This document shows, one piece after another, positions 40,828-49,274 of a DNA stretch of 52,662 bases. Source of the stretch: Microbispora triticiradicis. Lineage in GTDB: Bacteria > Actinomycetota > Actinomycetes > Streptosporangiales > Streptosporangiaceae. The stretch spans positions 1-52,662 of the forward strand of contig QFZU02000143.1 in NCBI GenBank assembly GCA_003260025.2, written 5' to 3'. How positions within the stretch are numbered: the stretch's first letter is position 1; each line of letters begins with the position of its first letter. The notes below the pieces were generated by a model, which had not been told where the DNA came from, searched no databases, and was given only the letters and a program-made list of their open reading frames with translations. The translations under genes were made by a program, and so were the position numbers.

Positions 40828-43116
40828 TCATCGAGTGGGTTCGAGCAGGTCGGCGACGTCGCGGACGCGGATCTCCGGGCCGGCGGGGGCGTCCAGTTCC
40901 CCGACCAGGCGCAGGCGGCCCCTGGTCCCCGACAGGGCGGCCTTCACGGCGGCGGCCTGCCCGGGGTCGAGCGTCGCCGCCAGCGCCGTGGTCCACGGCG
41001 GAAGGCCCGAACTGGTCCCCTCGGCGACGGGCGCCCACGCGCCGTCCGGCGGCCTCGCCTCAAGGGCGACCCGCCGTACGGCGACGGGCGCGGGACGCAC
41101 CCGCTCCGGCTCGCCGGACGCCCTGCGGCGCAACTCGCCCAGCAGGGCGGCCCGCGCCGCCTCGGGCAGGTCGAGCCGGCTGGTGACCTGCAGGAAGGCG
41201 GTCGCGCCCGCCTCGATGAGGCCGATCGCCGGACGGCCGTCCTGGCCGAGTTCGAGGAACGGCCCCGGCGGCAGGTAGGTCCACACGCCTGGCTCGGCGT
41301 CGTCCGGCCGCATCTCGACGCCGTTCACCACGATCGGCTTCGCCTCGTCCACGACGATCACGAGCCGCTCCGCGGGAGCCACGGGTGCGGACCAGGGACC
41401 GGCCTGGTCGCCGTCGGCCACCCGCCACACCAGACCGGGCTGGAAGGGGGAGGTGGCGATCCATCGGATCTCGGCCGCCGGCCGGTCCCGGTCGAGCCGT
41501 ACGGACCGGGGCGGGTCGTCCGCGCCCTCCGCCCGCCACTCGACCCGCACGGGGGGCTTGCGGCAGGCGATCGTGGCGCGCTGCGCGCCGTATCCGGGCA
41601 GGGTCACGAGATTGAGGTCGAGGCGGTCCCGGCCGCCGAGCGGGAGCTCGATCACCCGCCCGGGCCCGGTCGGCCGGATCACCACGCGGGCGGGCAGGTC
41701 CTCCGGCCGGAGCGGGACGGCGGTCATCGGGGTGGCGCCGTCCAGGCGGGCCGTCACCCGCCCGTCCGCCGTCACCACCTCCGCCGTGGCGAGGCGGGTC
41801 AGTTCGGCCGGGGCCCGCACGACCGTGAGCGGCAGCGGGAAGTCCGCCGGCCCGAGCAGCACGTGCCGGTCCGCGGCGGGCCGCCACGGACCCGCGACCT
41901 CCGCCGGTCCGCCGGGCAGGTCGAGCAGCGCCCGCAGCCGCGCCTCCCCGATCGGCTCCTCCCCGGCCGCGAGCACGACGCCCGCGGTCCCCGTACGGCC
42001 CGGCCCGTCGAGCGCGGCCCCGGCCGTGACGGGCTGCGGACGCAGCGGCGGGGCGGGCGGGATCCGCAGGTCGGCGAGGAGCGCGAGCAGCCCGGCCACC
42101 GGCTCGGGCAGGTTGGCGGCGAACTCGACGACGACGTGGCCCGCGGGCAGCGGCGGCGTCGTCACCCGGCGCACGTGCCGGTCCAGCGTGCCGCCGGACA
42201 CGGCCCGGGCCGCGGCGAACGGATCGAGGGTGACCACCCGGTCGACGAGCACGGCGGCGGGCACGGCCAGGTCCACCCGCTCCTGGCCCGGCAGCACCTC
42301 GTCGGGGTGGCGGAGCAGGTAGCGGCCCTGCACTGAGACCTGTGCCGAGACCTGTGCCGAGACCTCCGGGCGGGCCAGGATCTCCTTCAGGCGCAGCGCG
42401 AGCGCCCGCCCCCGGGCCTCGTCCGTCACCGGTCCGCCGGCCTCGTCCCCCGGGCCGGGGGCCGACGGCGTCAGCGAGCCCGCCAGCAGTTCGCCGAGGC
42501 CGCCCGCGAGATCCTCCACGGTCAGCGCGGCCTGCGCGCCGAAGCGTGCGGCCAGCCGTACCGCGATCTCGTGGGGGTCGACCGTGGTGGCCAGGGGCAG
42601 CCGCGGCGCCACCGCCCGCAGAGTGAGCCGGAGCGTCGCGGTCACCGGCAGCGTGGCGTCCTCGACCAGCCGGGCGGCGGCCACGGCGGCGCGCGGGGCG
42701 AGGGCCACGGAAACCCGGGCGCGGGTCAGCAGGTCGGGCGCGAGCTCCACCGGCGGCGTCAGCACCTCCTCCGCCACCGGCCCCAGACGGGCCGTGACCT
42801 CCAGCACGCCGCCCCGCAGGTCCGCGGCCGCCACCCGCAGAAGCTCCCCCTGCTTCTCGGCCTGGCGTGCCGCGGCCTCCCCGATCTCGCTCAGCGGTGA
42901 GCCGATCGCGAAGCCCGCCTCGATCCGGCCGTACGGCTCCTGCTCGCCTCTGACCAGGGTCACGAGCAGGACGGGCGTGCCGTCCGCCGCGCGTTCGAGG
43001 TCGAGCCGGTCCGGCAGGGCGATCGCCAGGCCAGAGTCCTCGTAGCCGCGGAAGACCGTGCCGGGCAGGGAAACCAGCGGCGCCCCGAGGTCGGGCAGCC
43101 CGCGCAGGGTCGTCAT
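40828..43116 (-). CDS. Large-operon protein B (762 aa), unrecognised
   Basis: ATG 43116 overlaps gene A's TGA as ATGA, with GGGAGGTGG upstream. The N-terminus LVSLPGTVFRGYEDSGLAIAL, DLERAADGTPVLLVTL looks like a divergent version of the module in C, D and E. The middle is Ala/Leu-rich with many short strands. It carries a small repeat (VSAQVSAQVSVQGRYLL, about residue 268) matching a duplicated 15-bp DNA unit at about 42335-42362. The C-terminal half is beta-rich. No signal peptide or enzymatic motif is seen. Confidence 0.65.
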   Translation of the reverse strand: MTTLRGLPDLGAPLVSLPGTVFRGYEDSGLAIALPDRLDLERAADGTPVLLVTLVRGEQEPYGRIEAGFAIGSPLSEIGEAAARQAEKQGELLRVAAADLRGGVLEVTARLGPVAEEVLTPPVELAPDLLTRARVSVALAPRAAVAAARLVEDATLPVTATLRLTLRAVAPRLPLATTVDPHEIAVRLAARFGAQAALTVEDLAGGLGELLAGSLTPSAPGPGDEAGGPVTDEARGRALALRLKEILARPEVSAQVSAQVSVQGRYLLRHPDEVLPGQERVDLAVPAAVLVDRVVTLDPFAAARAVSGGTLDRHVRRVTTPPLPAGHVVVEFAANLPEPVAGLLALLADLRIPPAPPLRPQPVTAGAALDGPGRTGTAGVVLAAGEEPIGEARLRALLDLPGGPAEVAGPWRPAADRHVLLGPADFPLPLTVVRAPAELTRLATAEVVTADGRVTARLDGATPMTAVPLRPEDLPARVVIRPTGPGRVIELPLGGRDRLDLNLVTLPGYGAQRATIACRKPPVRVEWRAEGADDPPRSVRLDRDRPAAEIRWIATSPFQPGLVWRVADGDQAGPWSAPVAPAERLVIVVDEAKPIVVNGVEMRPDDAEPGVWTYLPPGPFLELGQDGRPAIGLIEAGATAFLQVTSRLDLPEAARAALLGELRRRASGEPERVRPAPVAVRRVALEARPPDGAWAPVAEGTSSGLPPWTTALAATLDPGQAAAVKAALSGTRGRLRLVGELDAPAGPEIRVRDVADLLEPTR

Positions 43117-45419
43117 CGCCCGCCACCTCCCTGTGGTGACGGGCTGGGAGCCGTGCGCACCGGCAGCAGGATCGTGGCCTCGGTCTCCCGCCAGTCGCTC
43201 ACGCCGATCCCGCCGGACTGCCACCACGTCTCGGTGCGGTAGCGCAGCGGAGGCGGCGGGGCCCCGGTGAGCAGCGGCCCCACCGGAACGCGAACGGTCG
43301 TGACGCCGGTGAGCACGTCCTCGGTGAGACGCACGGTGCCGCCCCTCTCGACCGTCACGACGAACGCGGCGACACGGTCTCCCTGAGGGCCGGCTCCCTG
43401 AGGGCCGGCGAAGAGCGCGGGAACGGCCTCGACGGAGACCTCGCGGACGAGCTGCGGCTGGGCGGTGCGGTCGAACACCAGCGCCCAGATCGCGTCCCGG
43501 TCCGGATCGACGACGACCTCGCTCTGGTCGAGCACGACGCCCTGCGCGCCGGTCTCCGGCAGCGGGGTCCGCGGGACCAGCCGGACGTCCAGCCCTTCGC
43601 CCGGGGACAGGACGAGATCGTCCGCGAGCCCCTCGATCCGCAGCGGGATCTGACGGCCGGCGCAGACGGCCAGGGCGGCCGGGTTCCCCGGGCGGACGCG
43701 GCTCTCGATCGCGTTCGTCAGACGGGCCTCGATGTGGGCCGCCGACGCGGCCGTGACGGTCAGGGTGAGCACGTCGCCCGCCGTACGGTCGAAGCGCAGC
43801 TCCAGCGGCACGTCCTCGGGCGCGCCGCCGACGCCGACCCGCACCTCCCCTCGCAGCAGGCTCAGCGAGGCGCCGAAGAGCGCGTCGTACACCAGGCGGA
43901 AGTCCTCCAGCGCGAGGGTCTCCGCGTGGGTCACGCCCAGTTCGAGGTCGATCTCGGCCTCCGGCCGCTCGACGAGGCCGGTCGAGGGGGCGCCTCCCCG
44001 CGGCAGTGCCAGCCGGAGGGAGGGCTGCGGGTCCGGGAGCACCTCGAGGCGCACGGGCGCGTCGACCCCTCTCGCCCTGGCCTCCTCCTGCAGGACCGGG
44101 CGGGCCGCCTCAAGACGCTCCCGCACCAGGACCGGCTGGGCGTAGAACTCCAAGGTCACCCGGACGTCGTCCACCGAGGCGGCGCTCGTCGCCCGCGCTT
44201 TCAGAGCGGGCGGGCGTCCGGCGCCGGGCAGCCGCGCCAGCAGGAACCGGTCGGGCAGGAAGTAGAAGCGCTCCGGCCGCGCGGGATCCTGCCAGTAGGA
44301 GTGGCTGCGACCGTCGAAGGTAATCCGCGTGCGTCCCATCGGCTGGATCCCACCGGCCACCCCGCCGAGCCTGTTCCGGTGGGCCTCCGAGATCACCAGT
44401 GGGGCCGGTGGAGCGGTCCATTCCAGCAGCAGCCGCTCCTTGCGGTAGCCGGGACGGCCGTCCTCCATCGTCTCCCCCGTCGGGACGCCCACCGTAACCG
44501 CGCGGCCGACGACGAGCGAGACGCCCGCCTCCAGCGAGGAGAGGGCCGCGAGCAACTGCTGCCGCAGCCCCGGAGTGGTCAGCGGCATCTCGGCGACGAC
44601 GGTGGTCCCGTCGATCCGCACGCTGGGGAACGGCAGGTCGAGCACCACCGTCCCACCGGTGATCACCGGCACGCGGTACTTCAGCGACACGGTCACGAGG
44701 TGGGGCAGCTTCGCGACGCCCGGTGCCGCCGCCGGGGAGGGCGTCTCGGCGAACGCCATGACGAGGATCGCCGTTCCGTCCCGCTCGACGATCGAGATGC
44801 GGGGATCACCGGTCGTCTCGAAGGCCAGGGAGTATCGCGGCAGCGCGTAGCGGGTGTCTCCGTCGGGGCTCTCGAACAGGTCGCCGTCCGTGGGCGACGC
44901 GCTCGGCGCGACGGGTACGTCCAGGTCACCCCTCTGCACGGAGTTCCGCGGCGGCGTGGGCACCCACGTCCAGGGGTCGGGCGAGTCCTCGCCCAGCAGG
45001 GACCGGTCGATGATGATCGGATCCCGCCAGACGAACGGCAGCCGGCGATTCGGGTCCACGAAGATGGGCGGGTCGGTGGCGAGGCCCGGCTTGTCGGGCG
45101 GCTCCCGCCCGTCGACGCCGGGGTGAAGGCCCAGCTCGTCGATGCCCGGCTCGTCGGTGCCCACGCCGAGGCGGCCCAGGCCCAGGCGGCCCAGGTCCTG
45201 GTGGCCGAGGTCCGTGCCGACCTGGTCGAGCTCACCGAGGGAGACGCCGACGCCTAGCCGGTCGGCACCGGCGACCCTGTCCGGAGCCTGGAAGAGGTCC
45301 CCGATCCGCGCGCCGCGGATCCGGTCGAGTCCGGGCAGCTCGGGCAGCATTCCGGCCAGGTCGAGATCACCGTCGCCGGCGTTGAACGCGAAGGACACCC
45401 CTCCGATGTCGGTCGTCAC
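43113..45419 (-). CDS. Large-operon protein A (768 aa), first gene of the operon, unrecognised
   Basis: I chose GTG 45419 because GGGAG lies about 7 nt upstream; a TTG at 45443 has none. The N-terminal ~130 residues are Gly/Asp/Leu-rich with repeats (LGHQDLGRLGLGRLGVG). The shared module is internal here, about residues 370-410 (RSHSYWQDPARPERFYFLP, LARLPGAGRPPALKAR). Beta-rich sequence follows to the end (WWQSGGIGVSDWRETEA). No signal peptide is seen. The promoter region carries the palindrome (45490-45505) and a 14-bp repeat array. Confidence 0.65.
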   Translation of the reverse strand: MTTDIGGVSFAFNAGDGDLDLAGMLPELPGLDRIRGARIGDLFQAPDRVAGADRLGVGVSLGELDQVGTDLGHQDLGRLGLGRLGVGTDEPGIDELGLHPGVDGREPPDKPGLATDPPIFVDPNRRLPFVWRDPIIIDRSLLGEDSPDPWTWVPTPPRNSVQRGDLDVPVAPSASPTDGDLFESPDGDTRYALPRYSLAFETTGDPRISIVERDGTAILVMAFAETPSPAAAPGVAKLPHLVTVSLKYRVPVITGGTVVLDLPFPSVRIDGTTVVAEMPLTTPGLRQQLLAALSSLEAGVSLVVGRAVTVGVPTGETMEDGRPGYRKERLLLEWTAPPAPLVISEAHRNRLGGVAGGIQPMGRTRITFDGRSHSYWQDPARPERFYFLPDRFLLARLPGAGRPPALKARATSAASVDDVRVTLEFYAQPVLVRERLEAARPVLQEEARARGVDAPVRLEVLPDPQPSLRLALPRGGAPSTGLVERPEAEIDLELGVTHAETLALEDFRLVYDALFGASLSLLRGEVRVGVGGAPEDVPLELRFDRTAGDVLTLTVTAASAAHIEARLTNAIESRVRPGNPAALAVCAGRQIPLRIEGLADDLVLSPGEGLDVRLVPRTPLPETGAQGVVLDQSEVVVDPDRDAIWALVFDRTAQPQLVREVSVEAVPALFAGPQGAGPQGDRVAAFVVTVERGGTVRLTEDVLTGVTTVRVPVGPLLTGAPPPPLRYRTETWWQSGGIGVSDWRETEATILLPVRTAPSPSPQGGGGR

Positions 45420-45489
45420 AGCAAGGCTCCCGCCGTTCGTCAACGTTCGTCCGCAGACGAGCGTGCGCGCGGGGAGCCGGGCGCCGCAT

Positions 45490-45505
45490 GAGTAGGGCCG
45501 TACTC
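45490..45505. promoter_or_regulatory. Palindromic operator-like site, copy 3
   Basis: GAGTAG-GGCC-GTACTC, 5 of 6 arm positions paired, about 70 nt upstream of the operon's first start codon. On the minus strand it reads GAGTACGGCCCTACTCATGC, nearly identical to copy 2. Confidence 0.68.
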
Positions 45506-45513
45506 AAATCACC

Positions 45514-45758
45514 GTGCTCAACCGGCCGTAACCGGCCGTGCTCAACCGGCCGTGCTCAACCGGCCGTGCTCAACCGGCCGTGCTCAACCGGCCGGGCGCA
45601 ACCGGCCGTGCTCAACCGGCCGGGCGCAACCGGCCGTGCTCAACCGGCCGGGCGCAACCGGCCATGCTCACCTCGCCATGCTCACCTCACCGGGCTCACC
45701 TCGCCGGGCTCACAGCACTGTGCTCCGGTGACTGTGCTCCCGTCACTGTGCTCCGTCA
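45514..45758. repeat. 14-bp tandem repeat array (about 17 units)
   Basis: Head-to-tail 14-bp units fill the 311-bp gap upstream of the large operon. GTGCTCAACCGGCC occurs at 45514, 45538, 45552, 45566, 45580, 45608 and 45636, alternating with GGGCGCAACCGGCC at 45594, 45622 and 45650. Diverged units (ATGCTCACCTCGCC, GGGCTCACCTCGCC, GTGCTCCGGTGACT and others) continue to the kinase stop codon. One 10-nt partial unit sits at 45528. Open frames through the array exist only because of the repeat. Confidence 0.92.
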
Positions 45759-46568
45759 CAGGGCGAGCACGTCGCCGGCGGCGGTGAGCAGGCTGCCGCG
45801 GTACGCCTCGCCGAACAGGCAGACGTGCACGGCCAGCGGGTGAAGCTGGTGCAGCGGCACCCGCTCGCGCCACCCGGCGGCGAGCGGCGCCGCCTCACGG
45901 TAGGCGCCGAGGATCGTGTCGAGGCGCGGCGCGCCGAACAACGCGAGCATCGCCAGGTCCGTCTCGCGGTGGCCGCCGTGCGCGGCCGGGTCCACCAGCA
46001 CGGCTCCGCCGCCGTGGGACCACAGCAGGTTCCCGCTCCACAGGTCGCCGTGGATCCGGCTGGGCGGCTCGGGCGGCCCGGCCACCTCCGCCACCCGGTC
46101 GCACGCCTCCTCCACCAGGGCCACGTCGGCCGCCGACAGGGCCCCCCGGTCGCGCGCCAGCCGTACGAACGGCAGCACCCGGCGGGACACGTAGAACGAC
46201 GGCCAGTCCGGCGCGGGGTCGTTGTCCATCGGCAACTCGGCGATGTGACCGGGCCAGGGCGCGCCGAAGGCGTCGGCCCCGGCCGCGTGCAGGGCGGCGA
46301 GGTCCCGCCCGAACCGCTCGGCCGCCGCCGCGGTCGCCGGCCCGGTGTCGATCCACTCCAGCACCAGCGTCCCGCCGCCGGCGGCGATCACCTCGGGCAC
46401 GGCCACGGCCCGCGGCTCGGCGAGCCACCGCAGGCCGGCCGCCTCGCTGTCCAGCACCCCGGCCACGTCACCGGCGCCCTGCTTGACGAACACGCGGCGG
46501 CCGTCGTCGAGAAGGCCCTCGTGCAGGGTCCACGCGTGGCCGTCGCCCAGATCCCTAGTGATCCTCAA
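45756..46568 (-). CDS. Fructosamine kinase family protein
   Basis: A 270-aa small-molecule kinase of the APH-like fold. Signatures are VFVKQGAGD (ATP-site Lys), the catalytic loop SRIHGDLWSGNLLW and the metal site VLVDPAAHGGHRETDLAML. Fructosamine kinases phosphorylate Amadori products on glycated proteins or amino acids and so allow deglycation. TTG 46568 is the best start, giving a 14-nt overlap with the upstream phosphatase gene; this start is not certain. The pair with the tyrosine phosphatase gene is probably one operon. Confidence 0.88.
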   Translation of the reverse strand: MRITRDLGDGHAWTLHEGLLDDGRRVFVKQGAGDVAGVLDSEAAGLRWLAEPRAVAVPEVIAAGGGTLVLEWIDTGPATAAAAERFGRDLAALHAAGADAFGAPWPGHIAELPMDNDPAPDWPSFYVSRRVLPFVRLARDRGALSAADVALVEEACDRVAEVAGPPEPPSRIHGDLWSGNLLWSHGGGAVLVDPAAHGGHRETDLAMLALFGAPRLDTILGAYREAAPLAAGWRERVPLHQLHPLAVHVCLFGEAYRGSLLTAAGDVLAL

Positions 46569-47016
46569 GGTGCTTCGCCACCCCCTCGCAGGCGGCCTCG
46601 ACCATGCGCAGCACGTCGGTGAACCCCTGCCGTCCCCCGTAGTACGGGTCGGGCACCTCGGCGCCCTCGGGGGCCGCCGGGTCGAACGAGCGCAGCAGCC
46701 GCACGTCGGCTCCCGGCGGCGCGAGCCGCCGTACGGCACGGAGGTTGTCGCGGTCCATCACGAGGATCAGGTCGCGCTCGGCGAACCACGCGGGGTCGAA
46801 CTGACGGGCCCGGTGTGCCGAGCCGTCGTACCCGTGGTCGGCCAGCGTGGCCAGCGCCCGCTCGTCCATCGGCTCCCCGGCGTGCCAGCCGCCGGTGCCG
46901 GCGCTGTCCACCTCAACGTCGCCGAGCCCGCGTTCGGCGAGCGTACGGCGCAGCACCACCTCGGCCATCGGGGAGCGGCAGATGTTGCCCATGCAGACCA
47001 GACATACACGCTTCAT
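46555..47016 (-). CDS. Low-molecular-weight protein tyrosine phosphatase
   Basis: A 153-aa LMW-PTP. The P-loop CMGNICRS gives nucleophile C8 and R14, and the general acid Asp is in PDPYYGG. The family dephosphorylates tyrosine (or arginine) residues on proteins, often linked to envelope or stress control. ATG 47016 precedes MKRVCLVCMG. It is divergent from pstS with 163 bp between, and its stop region overlaps the fructosamine kinase gene. Confidence 0.93.
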   Translation of the reverse strand: MKRVCLVCMGNICRSPMAEVVLRRTLAERGLGDVEVDSAGTGGWHAGEPMDERALATLADHGYDGSAHRARQFDPAWFAERDLILVMDRDNLRAVRRLAPPGADVRLLRSFDPAAPEGAEVPDPYYGGRQGFTDVLRMVEAACEGVAKHLEDH

Positions 47017-47090
47017 GAACTCAAGTCTCTCCCATAACGCCCGTGACCTGCCCGTTATCTCCTGAAAGCCGCACAAGAGCGACCAGGGGC

Positions 47091-47134
47091 GTTCACTACG
47101 CGTTCACCTTTACCAAGGTTTTAGGTCACCTCGG
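47091..47134 (+). promoter_or_regulatory. PHO box (PhoP-binding direct repeats) of pstS
   Basis: GTTCACTACGC (47091-47101) and GTTCACCTTTA (47102-47112) are adjacent 11-bp units. A third GTTCACC-like unit (GGTCACCTCGG) starts at 47124, exactly two periods later. This is the form known for PhoP in streptomycetes. A likely -10, TACCGT, is at 47140-47145. Confidence 0.8.
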
Positions 47135-47179
47135 CTCCCTACCGTCCCTGGTGTTGAGAAGACAAGGGGAGGAACAACC

Positions 47180-48289
47180 GTGAAGTATGCAGGCCGGCTC
47201 GCAGCCGCCACCCTCGCCGGCGTGCTCTCGCTCGCCGCATGCGGGACCGATGACAACTCCGGCGGGGCGGGGGCGACCGCCGGCGCCGCCGCTCCCGCTC
47301 AGGGCGACGACAGCCTGAAGGGCACCATCAACGCCGCCGGTTCCTCGGCCCAGGCGAACGCCATCGCGGAGTGGAAGAAGAACTTCCAGTCGTCGAACCC
47401 CGGCGTCAGCGTCAACTACAACCCGAGCGGCTCGGGCGCCGGTGTCCAGGCGTTCATCCAGGGGACGGTGGCCTTCGCCGGCTCCGACTCCGCGCTGAAG
47501 GAGGACAAGGGCGAGCCCGCCCAGGCCGACGCCCGCTGCAAGACCGGCAAGGCGATCAACCTGCCGATGGTGACCGGCCCGGTGGCCGTCGTCTACAACC
47601 TGCCGGGCGTGGACGGCCTGCAGCTCTCGCCGAAGACCATCGGCGGCATCTTCAACAGCAAGATCACCAAGTGGGACGACCCGGCCATCAAGGCCGACAA
47701 CCCCGACGCGAAGCTGCCCTCGACCGCCATCCAGGCGTTCCACCGCTCGGACGAGTCCGGCACCAGCGACAACTTCACGAAGTTCCTCAAGGCCACCGCC
47801 GAGTGGCCGTACGAGCCGGCGAAGGCGTGGCCGGCCGAGGCGCAGGGCCAGGGCGCGAAGGGCTCCGACGGCATCGCCTCCAGCATCAAGAGCACCGAAG
47901 GCGCGATCAGCTACGTCGAGCTGTCCTTCGCGGAGAACTCGCAGCTGCAGAAGGCCAAGGTGGCCAACGGCTCGGGCGAGTTCGTCGAGCTCACCCCGGA
48001 GAACGCGGCCAAGACCGTCGAGGCCGCCCAGGTCGAGGGCACCGGCAACGACCTCAAGCTGAAGATCGACTACGCCACCAAGGCCGCGGGCGCCTACCCG
48101 ATCGTCCTGGTGACATACGAGATCACCTGCGAGAAGGGCCTGTCGGCCGACGACGCGAAGCTGGTCAAGTCGTTCCTGGGCTACACCTCCAGCGACGAGG
48201 GCCAGCAGGCGCTGACCAGCCTCGGCTACGCGCCGCTGCCGTCGAGCCTGCTGACCAAGGTCCGCACCGCCGTCGAGGCCATCTCCTAA
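47180..48289 (+). CDS. pstS: Phosphate ABC transporter substrate-binding lipoprotein PstS
   Basis: A 369-aa lipoprotein. The signal peptide ends in the lipobox LAAC (C21), followed by a Gly/Ala linker and a periplasmic-binding-protein fold. INAAGSSAQANAIAEW and HRSDESGTSDNFTKFL are the phosphate-binding loops, and GSDSALKED matches the family. It captures inorganic phosphate for PstCAB. GTG 47180 has GGGGAGG upstream. The PHO box and gene order mark it as phosphate-starvation induced. Confidence 0.96.
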   Translation: MKYAGRLAAATLAGVLSLAACGTDDNSGGAGATAGAAAPAQGDDSLKGTINAAGSSAQANAIAEWKKNFQSSNPGVSVNYNPSGSGAGVQAFIQGTVAFAGSDSALKEDKGEPAQADARCKTGKAINLPMVTGPVAVVYNLPGVDGLQLSPKTIGGIFNSKITKWDDPAIKADNPDAKLPSTAIQAFHRSDESGTSDNFTKFLKATAEWPYEPAKAWPAEAQGQGAKGSDGIASSIKSTEGAISYVELSFAENSQLQKAKVANGSGEFVELTPENAAKTVEAAQVEGTGNDLKLKIDYATKAAGAYPIVLVTYEITCEKGLSADDAKLVKSFLGYTSSDEGQQALTSLGYAPLPSSLLTKVRTAVEAIS

Positions 48290-48293
48290 CCAC

Positions 48294-49274
48294 ATGGCCA
48301 CACCAACCAGAACCACGGAGAGCGGACCGGCCGTGCGCCGGTCCGCCTTCCGGCGCAGCCGCGGCGACGGCCCGTTCCGCTTCGCCTCGACCGGCGCCGG
48401 GGTCGTCCTGCTGGCGATCATGGCCGCGATCGGGTTGTTCCTGGTCGTCAAGGCCCTTCCCGCCCTCCAGGCGAACACCTCCCACTTCCTGACCGAGCTG
48501 ACCTGGCAGCCGAACGCGACCAAGCCGATCTTCGGCATCGGTGCGCTGGCGTTCGGCACCGTGCTGAGCTCGCTGCTGGCGCTGCTGATCGCCACTCCGG
48601 TGGCCGTGGGCGTCGCGCTGTTCATCTCCCACTACGCGCCCCGGCGGCTCGCCTCGGCGCTGGGCTACGTCGTGGACCTCCTCGCCGCGGTGCCGAGCGT
48701 GGTGTACGGGCTGTGGGGCGTCGCCTTCCTCGTCCCGTTCATGCTCGGGCCGTCGAAGTTCCTGAACGACTACTTCGGCTGGATCCCGCTGTTCAGCGGA
48801 GAGTCCATCGTGGGCAAGAGCATGCTCACCGCCTCTCTCGTGCTCGCCATCATGATCCTGCCGATCATCGCCGCGATCTCCCGCGAGGTCTTCCTGCAGG
48901 CCCCCAAGATGCAGGAGGAGGCGGCGCTGGCGCTCGGCGCGACGCGCTGGGAGATGATCCGGACGGCGGTGCTGCCGTTCGGCCGGCCCGGCGTGATCAG
49001 CGCCGCGATGCTCGGCCTCGGCCGGGCCATGGGCGAGACCATCGCCGTCGCGCTCATCTTCCCGGCGACGTTCAAGATCTCGTTCCAGATCCTCGGCCCG
49101 TACGGCAACAGCATCGCCGCCAACATCGCCAACGGCTTCGGCGAGGCGACCGAGGTTGGCCGCGGCGCGCTGATCGCCTCGGGTCTCGTCCTTTTCCTCA
49201 TCACCCTGCTGGTGAACATGGCCGCCCGCTTCATCATCGCCCGCCGCAAGGAGTACGCGAGGGCCGCAGCGTGA
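48294..49274 (+). CDS. pstC: Phosphate ABC transporter permease PstC
   Basis: A 326-aa inner-membrane permease with about six membrane segments and the permease loop EEAALALGATRWEMIRTAVLP, which docks PstB. It starts 4 bp after pstS. Its stop overlaps pstA as GTGA. Confidence 0.95.
   Translation: MATPTRTTESGPAVRRSAFRRSRGDGPFRFASTGAGVVLLAIMAAIGLFLVVKALPALQANTSHFLTELTWQPNATKPIFGIGALAFGTVLSSLLALLIATPVAVGVALFISHYAPRRLASALGYVVDLLAAVPSVVYGLWGVAFLVPFMLGPSKFLNDYFGWIPLFSGESIVGKSMLTASLVLAIMILPIIAAISREVFLQAPKMQEEAALALGATRWEMIRTAVLPFGRPGVISAAMLGLGRAMGETIAVALIFPATFKISFQILGPYGNSIAANIANGFGEATEVGRGALIASGLVLFLITLLVNMAARFIIARRKEYARAAA

Noticed and set aside
31533-45419. Extracellular contractile injection system
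   Set aside because: No sheath, tube, baseplate or AAA ATPase sequence could be recognised; only the envelope-linked domains are shared in theme.
45514-45758. CRISPR array
   Set aside because: Units are 14 bp, directly adjacent and without spacers, and there are no cas genes.
45488-45843. Two plus-strand ORFs through the 14-bp array
   Set aside because: They exist only because the repeat keeps all frames open; they lack a ribosome binding site and non-repeat sequence.
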